A stretch of DNA of 64,000 nt, from contig CAWKOH010000001.1 of NCBI GenBank assembly GCA_963851245.1, positions 1 to 64,000 on the forward strand. Reading direction: 5' to 3'. The notes under the pieces are model-generated. The model made no database searches and was not told the DNA's origin. It worked only from the letters and a program-made list of their open reading frames with translations. The position numbers and the translations under genes are program-made. Origin of the DNA: CAWKOH01 sp963851245. Its GTDB lineage: Bacteria > Actinomycetota > Acidimicrobiia > Acidimicrobiales > Palsa-688. Below, one piece after another: positions 36,566 to 45,630 of the stretch. Within the stretch, counting starts at the first letter, position 1. Every line of letters starts with the position of its first letter.

Positions 36566-38860
36566 GTGCCACCGCGCCTTTCGAGATCGCGCCTTGTCAC
36601 CGGTGCCGCCTTGCTGGCCCTGCTGGCGTCCGCTTGCGGGGGGGCTGGCGGAGGAGGGCACCAGTCCTCGGTGTCCAGCTCGACCTCGATCGTCGGCTCA
36701 GCCACGACGCCGGCCGGGGCGACCGACTCCCCCTATCGATGGGCTGAGCAGGACGACCCCGCTTTGTCACTCGGCGGGGGCGCCACCGCAACGATCTCGG
36801 GAGTCCTCGCTCCCACGCAGGGATCGCAGACCTGGGCCCTGGCCGGTTCGCAGCAGATGGCGGACGGGGCAACAGTCGCCACGGTGTGGTCCTCGACCGA
36901 CACGTCTACGTGGGGCTCTACACATCTAGCCAGCCTGTCTACGACCAGCTACGCGGCGTCGGCGGCCGAATGGCGAAACAGCACTGTGGTCGTTGGTGCC
37001 GTTGGATCCGGTAGCCAGGAGCGGGCGGCGGTGTGGATATCGCAGTCCGGAGGTCCATTCGTGGCTGTTCCCGTGTCGCCGGTTTCCGGTCCTTCGAGCA
37101 TGAGGGCGGTGACGGCCGGCGCCCTCGGACTGTTTGCAATCGGCTCTCTTGCTGGGAAGCCGGCGTTGTGGTCTTCCACCAACGGACTGAGGTGGACGCT
37201 TTCCTCCGAATTCGGAAGCCTGGCCGGCAGCTCGCTCGATCCTGTCGTGGATGCCGTGCTGGCCACCAACACCAGCGTGTACGCGGCTGGATCTGCGATC
37301 AACGGCACTCAGACCGACGCCGCCCTGTGGGCCTCCGGCGACGGGATCAACTGGCGCCGGGTCTCGCAAGCTCAGGCCGCTTTCGGCGGCCCCGGGGGCC
37401 GCGTGATCACGGGACTGGCCTCGATCGGAACCGGGCTGGTGGCGGTGGGTGGGGTGCGAACGGGACCGGATTGGTCGCCAGCTTCGTGGATCTCACCCGA
37501 TGGCGTCAGCTGGAGCCAGCCGTCGGAAGACTTTCCGATGGATTCCCGACCGCAAGGAGGCGTCGGGGGCACCATTGTTCGCGGCCTCTCCTCGCTGCAG
37601 ACCCTGCCGGGTGCGACGGCGCAACTCATGGCCGTCGGGGGTGGATCCTCAGCGCAGAGGATTTGGAAATCGAACAACGGCGTGAGCTGGTCCGAAGTCC
37701 ACCTGCCGGCGGGAGCTGCGGCGTCACCTGACTGGGCCGCGACAGTGGTCGGGACGACCGGGACGACCACAGTGGTAGCCGACAGCCGGCCCGGGCAGCC
37801 GTATGTCCTGACCTACGGACCGAGAGGATGGGGAGAACCCTCCGCCGATGCCAGAGTGTTCGGACCGGTCCAGACCACGGCCAAGCCGGTCGACGTGGCC
37901 ACGGCCGGCGGAGACCTGACCCTGGCCGTCGACGTCTCCACGCTTCCGCAGGCCCTCGGCGGCCCGGCTAACCGACGAACCGTTTTCCTCTCGTTCGACG
38001 GATCCACATGGAGAGCGGACCCCACTCCCGATCCTTCGCTCGCACCCGAGTCCCTGCCGGCGGGGGTTTCATCTGCCATCCGTTTCGGGAACGAATGGGT
38101 CGCGGTCGGTGCGGCCGCTCCTGCCGTCGCCACCTCGACCACGTCTGCCAACCTCTCTGGATTGGCCGAATCCTGGACCAGTGTCGACGGTGTCCACTGG
38201 GTCTCGCACGGCCCCCTCGACCAGGCCACGGGGGTGATCCCCGAGAGACCGACCGGGCTCTGCGTGCGGCCCGGACCTGTTGCTGCCGTGATCGCGGTCG
38301 GATCGAGTTACCAGGCGTCAGCCGGTGAGGTCGCCGTCGCCTGGATCTCATCCGACGGCGTCCACTGGAGTCGGGCGGCGGTCAGTACACCCTCGCTGGC
38401 GGGCGGCAACCAGGAGATGAGCGGATGTATGGCCACCGCAACCGGACTTGTCGCCTTCGGTGACACAACCACGCCGAGCGGGACGACGGTCCCCGCAATT
38501 TGGAGGTCATCAACGGGCTCCGAGTGGACCAGGCAGAGCTCGCCGGGTTTCGCTCCAGCTGCGTCGACGACGCTGACGTCGGTCGCCGGACCGAGTTCGA
38601 CCTGGCTGGCGGTTGCGTCGGGCCGGGCCACGCCGAGCGAGCCGATGGCGAGTCAGCTGTGGTTGTCTCAGGACGGGGGCGTCTCGTGGCTCATGCTGGA
38701 CACGACGGGCTCGCCCTGGCAGACGCCCGGCCCAGCCCGCCTCGATCTGGCCGCCTTCCATGGTGGCGTTCCCTTCGTGGCCGGAACGGTGGCCGGCCGG
38801 CTGGTGGTATGGAGCGGGACGCCGGCACTGAAGCCGGAATCATCGGCCACGTCGGCCTGA
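36566..38860 (+). CDS. Lipoprotein with about eleven Asp-box repeats (sialidase-like beta-propeller)
   Basis: GTG 36566, 764 residues. Signal peptide with lipobox LASAC (C24) and then a Gly/Ser linker, so a membrane-anchored outer lipoprotein. The rest is built from repeats of the type W-x-S-x-D-G-x-x-W: WSSTDTSTW, WSSTNGLRW, WASGDGINW, WISPDGVSW, WKSNNGVSW, LSFDGSTW, WTSVDGVHW, WISSDGVHW, WRSSTGSEW, LWLSQDGGVSW. Asp-boxes mark the turns of sialidase and Vps10-like propellers, but no catalytic Arg/Tyr/Glu set is evident. Likely a binding protein for glycans or other surface ligands. Confidence 0.75.
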   Translation: MPPRLSRSRLVTGAALLALLASACGGAGGGGHQSSVSSSTSIVGSATTPAGATDSPYRWAEQDDPALSLGGGATATISGVLAPTQGSQTWALAGSQQMADGATVATVWSSTDTSTWGSTHLASLSTTSYAASAAEWRNSTVVVGAVGSGSQERAAVWISQSGGPFVAVPVSPVSGPSSMRAVTAGALGLFAIGSLAGKPALWSSTNGLRWTLSSEFGSLAGSSLDPVVDAVLATNTSVYAAGSAINGTQTDAALWASGDGINWRRVSQAQAAFGGPGGRVITGLASIGTGLVAVGGVRTGPDWSPASWISPDGVSWSQPSEDFPMDSRPQGGVGGTIVRGLSSLQTLPGATAQLMAVGGGSSAQRIWKSNNGVSWSEVHLPAGAAASPDWAATVVGTTGTTTVVADSRPGQPYVLTYGPRGWGEPSADARVFGPVQTTAKPVDVATAGGDLTLAVDVSTLPQALGGPANRRTVFLSFDGSTWRADPTPDPSLAPESLPAGVSSAIRFGNEWVAVGAAAPAVATSTTSANLSGLAESWTSVDGVHWVSHGPLDQATGVIPERPTGLCVRPGPVAAVIAVGSSYQASAGEVAVAWISSDGVHWSRAAVSTPSLAGGNQEMSGCMATATGLVAFGDTTTPSGTTVPAIWRSSTGSEWTRQSSPGFAPAASTTLTSVAGPSSTWLAVASGRATPSEPMASQLWLSQDGGVSWLMLDTTGSPWQTPGPARLDLAAFHGGVPFVAGTVAGRLVVWSGTPALKPESSATSA

Positions 38861-38882
38861 GCACTGATCCGCCTCGACGAAG

Positions 38883-39578
38883 TCACATCGAAAAGAGTTC
38901 ACCCTGATCCGGGTCGCCCTCCGCTTCGACCCAGGATCGGGGTGCCACCCGGGCCCCGGCCACGCCCCAAACCAGATGCTCCATGAAGATCCAGGTGCGG
39001 CGATGAATGGCGGTGGGACCGTAGGCGTGCAGCGCCATCTTGTGCCGTGGGCACGGGTATCCCTTGTTGCTGTCGAACTCGTAACCCGGGTAGTGGACGG
39101 ACTCCTCTCGCATGATTCGGTCCCGCGTCACCTTGGCGAGCACTGACGCAGTGGCGATCGAGAGACAGGTGGCGTCGCCCTTGATTATCCGCTTCGTGCA
39201 GCCCAGACCGACGAAGTCCCAATTGCCGTCCACCAGTACCTGATCGGGCATCACCCCCAGGCCATCGATAGCCCTGCGAGCCGCCCGCCGTTGAGCCTCC
39301 GCCATGCCCACTTCGTCGCATTCTTCCTGAGAGGCCGCCCCCACTGACCAGGCTTGGCACCACGTCGCCAACCGTCCGAAGAGTCGTTCGCGCTCGACTT
39401 CCCGAAGCATTTTCGAGTCTCGAACCTTGTACACCCGCCGGTCCCGCGGTAGTACCGCCGCCCCCACCATGATCGGGCCGGCCCAGGCGCCACGGCCCAC
39501 CTCGTCAACGCCGACAACGACCTGGTGCCCGTCGTCCCAGAGGGCCCGCTCGACTGCCAGGGAGGGCGGGGGCGTCAC
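38883..39578 (-). CDS. rnhB: Ribonuclease HII
   Basis: GTG 39578 overlaps the RibD-type stop (GTGA); the open frame reaches 39728 but that extension has no family character. 231 residues. Active site: D25-E26 in VGVDEVGRGAWAGP, VRDSKML, VLVDGNWDF and IIKGDATCLSIATASVLAKVTRD. RNase HII cuts RNA of DNA-embedded ribonucleotides, starting their repair. The tail (GDPDQGELF) is typical. Last gene of the operon rpiB - ribD-like - rnhB. Confidence 0.95.
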   Translation of the reverse strand: MTPPPSLAVERALWDDGHQVVVGVDEVGRGAWAGPIMVGAAVLPRDRRVYKVRDSKMLREVERERLFGRLATWCQAWSVGAASQEECDEVGMAEAQRRAARRAIDGLGVMPDQVLVDGNWDFVGLGCTKRIIKGDATCLSIATASVLAKVTRDRIMREESVHYPGYEFDSNKGYPCPRHKMALHAYGPTAIHRRTWIFMEHLVWGVAGARVAPRSWVEAEGDPDQGELFSM

Positions 39579-40309
39579 TGGCCTGCCGTCCGGCCGTACC
39601 GGCTCAGGAGCATCCCATCGGCTTCGAGCAGGCCCAGCAGCTCGAACCAGGCCGGGTCCGGCATCGGGTGGCCGGTCGTCAGGGAGCGATGGCCCGAGCC
39701 GGCTAGGACCGGTGAGATCGTCAGGCACAGTTCATCCACGAGGTGGTGGGCAAGAAGACCGCTCATCAGGGTTGGCCCTCCCTCGCACAAGACCCGAACC
39801 AGCCCCAGCGCGGACAGGTGATCGAGTGCGTAGCCCAGATCGACGACGTCTTCACCGCAAACCGTCACCTCAGCAACCGGATCGAGATCGGGACGGCTGC
39901 CGGCTCCCCTCGCCGAAGTCAGCAATATTGGCTTGGCCGCGCCGGAGAACACCTTCGCGCCCGGGTCGAGATCGGCGGCGCCGCTGACGATCGCCAAACG
40001 GGGCAGTGGTGCTTGACCGCGGTCGACCCGTCGCTGCTGGACGCCCTCGTCCAGCTTGACCGGCCCATAGTGCTCGACCCGAACGGTTCCGGCGCCGACG
40101 AGAACCGCATCGGCAGTAGCTCGCATCGCCATGAAAGCGGCCAGATCAGCCGGCCCACCAAGGCTGCGACTTCGCCCGTCCAGCTCGATGGCTCCATCGA
40201 TCGAGGTGATGAAGTTGGCCCGCAGGCGGCGACTGGGTGGCAAGAGGAAGATGCTCTCTAGATCCGCCTCGCCGTCGAGAAGGCCCGGCTCGGGAAGGAG
40301 CTGCCTCAT
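39575..40309 (-). CDS. RibD C-terminal-type reductase (pyrimidine reductase / DHFR-like)
   Basis: ATG 40309 overlaps the rpiB stop by one base (TGATG); 244 residues. The NADPH fold of the RibD_C/DHFR group: RANFITSIDGAIEL at the start, DAVLVGAGTVRVEHYGP and VLCEGGPTLMSGLLAHHLVDELCLTISPVLAG. It may reduce aminouracil intermediates of riboflavin or of deazaflavin F420, but no deaminase domain is attached and family members with no such role exist. It neighbours cofC on the other strand, so a flavin/F420 link is plausible only. Confidence 0.8.
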   Translation of the reverse strand: MRQLLPEPGLLDGEADLESIFLLPPSRRLRANFITSIDGAIELDGRSRSLGGPADLAAFMAMRATADAVLVGAGTVRVEHYGPVKLDEGVQQRRVDRGQAPLPRLAIVSGAADLDPGAKVFSGAAKPILLTSARGAGSRPDLDPVAEVTVCGEDVVDLGYALDHLSALGLVRVLCEGGPTLMSGLLAHHLVDELCLTISPVLAGSGHRSLTTGHPMPDPAWFELLGLLEADGMLLSRYGRTAGQ

Positions 40310-40716
40310 CAACTCAGGCGGGCGATGGCGTCCGCTTCGCCCGGATCGGTTTCAGTCCCGAGGAAGGCGTCGACGATCTCGTTGGCCACAGGTTCGCTGG
40401 TGAGACGAAGACTCAAAGCAAGGACGTTCGCGTCGTTCCACTTCCTCGAACCGGCGGCCGTCTCGGCATCGACGCACAGGGCGGCCCGGATGCCCGGGAC
40501 CTTGTTGGCCGCGATGGACACTCCTGTGCCCGTCCAGCAGCAGACAACACCCCGGTCGGCCTGTCCGGTAGCGACAGCCTCCCCTACGAGCCGTCCCACA
40601 TCGGGCCAGGATCCCGGCAGGGCCAGCACCTCGACGTCGTGGTGCAACTCCTTCAGGTGTCGAACGACCGCTTCCGCCAAAGGCGTTCGTTCATCGGCAC
40701 CGAAAGCCACTCGCAC
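40309..40716 (-). CDS. RpiB/LacAB-type sugar-phosphate isomerase
   Basis: GTG 40716 (VRVAFGADERTPLAEAV), 135 residues. RpiB pattern: ADRGVVCCWTGTGVSIAANKVPGIRAALCVD, with Cys residues just before the GTG.S loop in the place of the RpiB nucleophile, and SRKWNDANVLALSLR. Interconverts ribose-5-phosphate and ribulose-5-phosphate in typical members; substrate preference is not shown by the sequence. Divergent from cofC with a 70-base gap. First gene of the three-gene minus-strand operon ending with rnhB. Confidence 0.85.
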   Translation of the reverse strand: MRVAFGADERTPLAEAVVRHLKELHHDVEVLALPGSWPDVGRLVGEAVATGQADRGVVCCWTGTGVSIAANKVPGIRAALCVDAETAAGSRKWNDANVLALSLRLTSEPVANEIVDAFLGTETDPGEADAIARLS

Positions 40717-40786
40717 CCGACCGAGACTACATGCGGTCTGCCGTGGGAGCCGTACTGCCGACGGACAGCCCTTAGGATGGAATTCG

Positions 40787-41401
40787 ATGCCTGCGGACGC
40801 CGAGCTCCCCGGACGTGAGGGGGACAACTGGCTCGGGCGGGAAGCGGTTCTTGTGCCGGTCAAGGCCTTCGGTCAAGCCAAGCTCCGGTTGGCGTCCGCC
40901 CTCTCCGCCAACCGCCGGGCGTCCCTCGCCCGGGCCATGGCCACCCGCGTGGTCGAATCAGCTGGCCAACTGCCTGTCGCGGTCGTCTGCGACGATCGTG
41001 ACGTCGCCAACTGGGCCCGGCAGTTGGGCGCTCTGGTCATCTGGGAGCCCGGTCGCGGCCTGAACGGCGCCGTGCAAGAAGGGGTGTCGCGCCTTGGATC
41101 GCTGGGGGTGGAGCTGGTTGTCGTCGCCGCTGGTGATCTCCCTCTGGCGACAGACCTCGCTTGGGTCACCCGCTTTCCAGGAATCACGATCGTGCCGGAC
41201 CGCAGGCGGGACGGCACGAATGTCCTCTGCGTGCCGGCCTCGTCCGGGTTCGCCTTCTCGTACGGCCCGGGCTCATTCGCCCGCCACGTTCAGGAAGCCA
41301 GGCGCACGGGCATTCCCGCCCGAATCGTGCACTCCTCCACGTTGGCGTGGGATGTCGACGTTCCGGAGGATCTGGTGGGAGCGGAGGCCTTACGACAGTG
41401 A
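40787..41401 (+). CDS. cofC: CofC: 2-phospho-L-lactate/phosphoenolpyruvate guanylyltransferase
   Basis: ATG 40787, 204 residues. Nucleotidyltransferase GT-A-like fold: VLVPVKAFGQAKLRLASALSANRR (the Lys-rich nucleotide loop), PVAVVCDDRDVANWARQLGA, GLNGAVQEGVSRLG, VVAAGDLPLAT and DRRRDGTNVLCVP. It activates phosphoenolpyruvate or phospholactate with GTP for coenzyme F420 synthesis. The remaining cof/fbi genes are not in the window. The stop overlaps the PIG-L gene (GTGA). Confidence 0.9.
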   Translation: MPADAELPGREGDNWLGREAVLVPVKAFGQAKLRLASALSANRRASLARAMATRVVESAGQLPVAVVCDDRDVANWARQLGALVIWEPGRGLNGAVQEGVSRLGSLGVELVVVAAGDLPLATDLAWVTRFPGITIVPDRRRDGTNVLCVPASSGFAFSYGPGSFARHVQEARRTGIPARIVHSSTLAWDVDVPEDLVGAEALRQ

Positions 41402-42156
41402 GCGACCCCACCGCCCACGGCGCTCTGCCGGGCGAACCGGGATCGGAGCTGGCACCACCCTCGATAGCGCTCGCCATCGGCGCCCATCCGGATGACATCG
41501 AGTTCGGATGCGGCGGCACTCTGGCCAAATGGGCGGCCCGAGGCTGCCGGATCCACCACCTGGTGTGCACCGACGGTTCGAAGGGATCATGGGATCCTGG
41601 TGAGGACTCGGCTCGCCTGGTAGCGGTCCGTCAGGAGGAGCAGCGAGAAGCATCACGCCGGTTAGGTGGTGACGGAACGGTGACCTTCCTCGGATGGACT
41701 GACGGCGAACTAGAGGCCGGACTGCGCCAGCGTTGGGAGGTGGCGTACTGGATCAGACGGGTCAGGCCCGATGTCGTGCTCGGCCACGACCCCTGGCGCC
41801 GGTACCGCCTGCATCCCGATCACCGCAACGCGGGTTTCCTCGCCACGGACGGAATCGTGGCTGCTCGTGACCCACATTTCTTTCCTGAGCAGGGAGAGGT
41901 ACCGCATCGCCCGGGCACGCTTCTCCTGTGGGAAGCCGACGAACCTGATCACGTCGAGAACATCGCCGGATTCGAGGATCGCAAGCTTCAAGCTCTGCTC
42001 GCGCATCGGAGCCAGTTCCGCTCAACGATGCTCATCGACGACGAAGCTTCGAGCGTCGACGCCTTCGCAGCACGCCTCAGAGACAGACATGCCAGTGCGG
42101 GGGCGGCCGCCGGGTTCCCGGCGGCCGAAGCCTTCAAGATCCTTCGCGACTTGTAG
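41398..42156 (+). CDS. PIG-L/LmbE-family deacetylase
   Basis: GTG 41398 overlapping the cofC stop; 252 residues. Zinc site motif AHPDD in AIGAHPDDIEFGCGGTLAKW, then LHPDHRNAG as the third ligand region. This family includes mycothiol MshB, the mycothiol S-conjugate amidase Mca, and sugar deacetylases. The length and the lack of a longer C-terminus argue for the general LmbE group; an N-acetylglucosamine-type substrate is usual. Ends just before a bidirectional terminator. Confidence 0.9.
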   Translation: MSDPTAHGALPGEPGSELAPPSIALAIGAHPDDIEFGCGGTLAKWAARGCRIHHLVCTDGSKGSWDPGEDSARLVAVRQEEQREASRRLGGDGTVTFLGWTDGELEAGLRQRWEVAYWIRRVRPDVVLGHDPWRRYRLHPDHRNAGFLATDGIVAARDPHFFPEQGEVPHRPGTLLLWEADEPDHVENIAGFEDRKLQALLAHRSQFRSTMLIDDEASSVDAFAARLRDRHASAGAAAGFPAAEAFKILRDL

Positions 42157-42171
42157 AGACTTCTTGGGCCC

Positions 42172-42199
42172 GCCCGCTTCCAGGAGGAAACGAGCGGGC
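42172..42199. terminator. Hairpin between convergent genes
   Basis: GCCCGCT (42172-42178) pairs with AGCGGGC (42193-42199), with inner TTCC/GGAA extending the stem. It sits 15 bases after the PIG-L stop and 11 before the end of the H1-like gene, so it can serve both strands. No strong T run follows. Confidence 0.55.
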
Positions 42200-42209
42200 T
42201 TGGCAGAAG

Positions 42210-42735
42210 CTAGGCCTTCTTGGCCGGAGCCCTTCGGGCCGTGGTCTTCCTGGCCGCGGTGGTGCGCTTGGCTGGGGCCTTCTTAGCTGTCGTGGTCCGT
42301 TTCGCGGCCGGAGCGACTCGCTTCACCGCCGCGGTCGTCCGCTTGGTGGCGGCCTTACGCGCCGTGGTGGCCCGCTTGGTCACAGCCTTACGCGCCGTGG
42401 TGGCCCGCTTGGCCACAGCCTTCGTCGCCGTCGTGGCGCGCTTGGTCGTGGCCTTACTTCGCCGTGGTGGCCCGCTTGGCCACAGCCTTCTTCGCAGTCG
42501 TAGCGCGCTTTGTCGTAGCCTTCTTCGCCGCGGTGGCGCGCTTTGTCGTAGCCTTCTTCGCCGCGGTGGCGCGCTTTGCGGGAGCCTTCTTCGCAGTCGT
42601 AGCGCGCTTGGCCGGCGCCTTCTTGACGGCCGTCCGCTTGGTTGCGGTTGACTTTCTGGTGGCCGTCTTCTTGGCGGCTGTGGTGCGTTTGGCAGCAGTC
42701 TTGTTGGCCGACGCGGCCTTCTTAACGGGGGTCAT
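42210..42735 (-). CDS. H1-like lysine/alanine/threonine-rich DNA-binding protein, one frameshift
   Basis: ATG 42735 preceded by GAGGAGAG; about 174 residues made of repeats of the type KRATTAKKA, PAKRATTAKK and so on, like eukaryotic H1 tails and the bacterial Hc1/H1-like proteins. The frame is broken at about 42457 (an extra A in the CTTACTTCGCC run); after correction it reads through to 42210. The arrays are highly repetitive in DNA too, which invites slippage and assembly errors. Expected role: compacting DNA and possibly protecting it. Cotranscribed with hup, 14 bases downstream of its stop. Confidence 0.75.
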
Positions 42736-42749
42736 CGAACTCTCTCTCC

Positions 42750-43142
42750 TCAACGCTTCTTGGCCGACTTGGTTGCCTTGGCCGGGGACTTCTTGGCCAC
42801 AGCCTTCTTAGCCGTAGCCTTCTTGGCCGGGGCCGCCTTCTTGCTTGCAGCCGCCTTGCCCCTCGAGTTGAGGGCGTCCTTGAATGCCGTTGCCGGGCGG
42901 AAAACGACCGCCTTGCGCGCCGGCACCTTGACCGTCGCCTGAGTCTGGGGGTTTCTCGCGGTACGCGCCGCGCGGGTCGTCGGGTCGAACGTTCCGAAGC
43001 CGAAGAGCGAAACTCTGTTGCCAGCCTTGATTTCGGCGACGATCGACTCAGTGACAGCCTCGACCGCAGCTTCGGAACGCTTCCTGTCGAGGCCAGCCTT
43101 AGCTGCGACTGCCTCGACCAACTCTGTCCTGTTCACCGCCAC
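42750..43142 (-). CDS. hup: HU-type histone-like protein with lysine-rich tail (HupB type)
   Basis: ATG 43142, 130 residues. Residues 1-90 are a normal HU domain: MAVNRTELVEAVAAKAGLDR, VSLFGFGTFDPTTRAARTARNPQT and VPARKAVVFRPATAFKDALN. Residues 96-130 are a (P/A)KKA tail like that of mycobacterial HupB, which binds DNA and is controlled by acetylation and phosphorylation there. Followed by the H1-like gene, giving two basic nucleoid proteins in tandem. Confidence 0.95.
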   Translation of the reverse strand: MAVNRTELVEAVAAKAGLDRKRSEAAVEAVTESIVAEIKAGNRVSLFGFGTFDPTTRAARTARNPQTQATVKVPARKAVVFRPATAFKDALNSRGKAAASKKAAPAKKATAKKAVAKKSPAKATKSAKKR

Positions 43143-43207
43143 CTCCTGGCGTTTTGTTGGGGAAGTTCCCTGATATACAAGAGGTTTCGCGGCTGAAGGT
43201 CAAGCAT

Positions 43208-43267
43208 TTCCCTTACACGACAAGGTGTTTCTATCCGAAAAGGGCAGAATTCCCTTACGAGACAAGG
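43208..43267. repeat. Imperfect 18-bp direct repeat at the 3' end of lon
   Basis: TTCCCTTACACGACAAGG (43208-43225) and TTCCCTTACGAGACAAGG (43250-43267), two mismatches, starts 42 bases apart. The second copy contains the lon stop codon and its last codons. The first lies in the gap before hup and might be a remnant of an older, shorter duplication of the lon end. Confidence 0.6.
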
Positions 43268-45630
43268 ATTTTTGGCTCGAGAGCGTGAGAAAGAACTTCA
43301 CCGATCTCCGAGGCCAAATGGAAGGTCATCGCGTCCCGCACAGCTTCGGGGACGTCTTCCAGGTCTGCTTCGTTGCGGGCAGGCAACACCACTTCGGTCA
43401 AACCAGCGCGGTGCGCGGCGAGCACCTTCTGCTTGACGCCTCCGATCGGAAGCACCTTGCCCTGAAGGGTTATCTCGCCCGTCATGCCGACTTCTGGCCT
43501 AACCGATCGTCCGCTCAGAAGGCTCACGATGGCCGTAGTCATAGTGACTCCGGCGGAAGGACCGTCCTTCGGAATGGCCCCGGCCGGAACATGCACGTGG
43601 ATGCGCTTGTGATCGAACGCGTCCGGCGGCAGGTCCAAGTCACTGGCGTGCGCACGGGCATACGACAGAGATATCTGAGCTGACTCCTGCATGACGTCAC
43701 CGAGTTGCCCGGTGATGATGAGCCCGGGATCCCCATCGGAGGAGCTGGCTTCGACGAACAGAACATCGCCTCCAACGCCTGTGACAGCTAGACCGGTCGC
43801 AACCCCCGGCACGGAGGTTCTCTCGGCCACCTCGGGCTGGTGCCTGGGCCGACCCAACCACGTCTTGACGTCGTCAGCATCGATGCGAAGCGGCTCCTGA
43901 CCCTTCGACTCGGCACTGGCGACTTTGGCGGCGGCCTTGCGAAGCAACTTGGCCAGTTGGCGCTCCAAGCCTCGCACACCGGCCTCTCGTGTATAGCCGC
44001 TCACTATGACTCGAAGAGCGTCATCGGTGACGACCACTTCGCCATCGAGCAGACCAGCACGGGAAACTTGCCGGCCCAAAAGGTGGTCCCGCGCAATCGC
44101 GACCTTCTCGTCCTCGGTATAACCGTCGAGGTGTACGACCTCCATACGATCGTAGAGAGGACCAGGGATCTGCTCGGCCGTATTGGCCGTAGCCAGGAAC
44201 AGGACATCCGACAAGTCCAGGTCCAGGTCCAGGTAGTGATCCCTGAAGGTATGGTTCTGGGCCGGGTCGAGGACTTCGAGCAGAGCAGACGACGGATCAC
44301 CCCGCCAATCTGTTCCCAACTTGTCGACCTCATCGAGCAGGACGACAGGGTTGAGAGTCCCGGCATCCTTGATGGCGCGCACGATACGGCCGGGCATGGC
44401 ACCGACGTAAGTACGACGGTGACCGCGTATCTCCGCCTCGTCACGAACGCCGCCCAGCGCAACACGGACGAAGCGGCGGCCCATGGCACGCGCGACCGAC
44501 TCACCGAGAGAGGTCTTGCCAACACCCGGAGGACCGACCAGCGCGAGGATCATGCCACCTGTACCGCGCCGTCCGGCATCCTCGGGTGCGTCCTCGATGG
44601 CGCGATCGATGCGCAGCTTCCTGACTGCCAGGTGCTCGATGATCCGCTCTTTGACATCCTCAAGGCCGGTGTGGTCCGCGTCGAGCACGGACTTGGCTTC
44701 GTTTATGTCGAGCCGGTCGTCCGACCGAACACCCCACGGCAACTCGAAAACAGTGTCCAACCAGGTGCGGATCCAACCGTGCTCGGGGCTCTGCTCACTG
44801 GTGCGCTCGAGTTTGTCGATCTCGCGCCCGATGGCAGTCCGAGTGGCCTCGGACACCTCCAGGGTCTCCAGCTTCGAGCGGTAATCCGTGCCGTCTTCCC
44901 CGTCGCCTTGCTCACCGAGCTCCTTGCGAATAGCAGCCAGCTGCTGGCGCAACAAGTACTCGCGCTGAGTCCGCTCCATACCCTCTGCGACATCCGATCG
45001 AATCCGATCCTTGAGCTCCATCTCGGCCAGGGTCTCCCGGCCCCACCCGAGGACCAGATCGATCCGGCGGGCCGGGTCGAAGGTCTCGAGCAGCTCAACC
45101 TTGCGCTCGATGGACAGCTCAGGCCAGTAGCCGGCCAAGTCGGCGAGCTGGCTGGGACCTGATATGCCCCTCAAGAATTCGCCGATGCGTCCAATGCCGC
45201 GGTGCTCAGCTATGGCCTCGAAAACGGCTCGAAGCTCGCGCGTCTTATCCTGCAGATCCGCATTGATGGCCGGCTCTTCCACCAGCTCGACGTTCACCCA
45301 TAGGGCGGCGCCGGCGACAGCAGTAGCGGCTCCGATAGTCGCCCTCTGGTGACCCGTGACGACGACCGCCAGGGTGCCACCGGGCAACGAGCCGGACCGC
45401 TCAACGGTCGCCACCGTGCCCACCCGCGCGAAGCGCCCGCTGCTGGCATCAGGACCCGCCGAATGGCCGATTCGAGGGACCAGCACCAGCTGGTCGCCCG
45501 CACCGGCGGCGGCCGCGACCGCCTCTCGAGCTTCGTCGGTCTCCAGGGCGAGAGTGATCGTCATCCCGGGGAGCACCACACCGGCGTCGAGAGGCAGTAG
45601 AGGCAGGGCTGAAGTTGCTATCGGAGACAT
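43255..45630 (-). CDS. lon: ATP-dependent protease Lon
   Basis: ATG 45630, 791 residues, preceded by an AGGAG ribosome site. N-terminal LON domain (LPLLPLDAGVVLPGM to about 200), coiled region, AAA+ domain with Walker A GPPGVGKTS and Walker B PVVLLDEVDKL, then the serine-lysine protease domain: S692 in PKDGPSAGVTM and the Lys of GGVKQK (735). Degrades damaged and short-lived proteins in the cytoplasm. Two tandem copies of GTAAGTGT (plus strand, 45646-45661) lie just before the ribosome site; the HspR site known from actinobacterial stress genes (CTTGAGT-ACTCAAG) is not seen. Confidence 0.95.
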   Translation of the reverse strand: MSPIATSALPLLPLDAGVVLPGMTITLALETDEAREAVAAAAGAGDQLVLVPRIGHSAGPDASSGRFARVGTVATVERSGSLPGGTLAVVVTGHQRATIGAATAVAGAALWVNVELVEEPAINADLQDKTRELRAVFEAIAEHRGIGRIGEFLRGISGPSQLADLAGYWPELSIERKVELLETFDPARRIDLVLGWGRETLAEMELKDRIRSDVAEGMERTQREYLLRQQLAAIRKELGEQGDGEDGTDYRSKLETLEVSEATRTAIGREIDKLERTSEQSPEHGWIRTWLDTVFELPWGVRSDDRLDINEAKSVLDADHTGLEDVKERIIEHLAVRKLRIDRAIEDAPEDAGRRGTGGMILALVGPPGVGKTSLGESVARAMGRRFVRVALGGVRDEAEIRGHRRTYVGAMPGRIVRAIKDAGTLNPVVLLDEVDKLGTDWRGDPSSALLEVLDPAQNHTFRDHYLDLDLDLSDVLFLATANTAEQIPGPLYDRMEVVHLDGYTEDEKVAIARDHLLGRQVSRAGLLDGEVVVTDDALRVIVSGYTREAGVRGLERQLAKLLRKAAAKVASAESKGQEPLRIDADDVKTWLGRPRHQPEVAERTSVPGVATGLAVTGVGGDVLFVEASSSDGDPGLIITGQLGDVMQESAQISLSYARAHASDLDLPPDAFDHKRIHVHVPAGAIPKDGPSAGVTMTTAIVSLLSGRSVRPEVGMTGEITLQGKVLPIGGVKQKVLAAHRAGLTEVVLPARNEADLEDVPEAVRDAMTFHLASEIGEVLSHALEPKILVS

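Noticed and set aside
43840..45162. 440-codon plus-strand frame inside lon
   Set aside because: Antisense to conserved AAA+ and protease domains; no recognisable domain.
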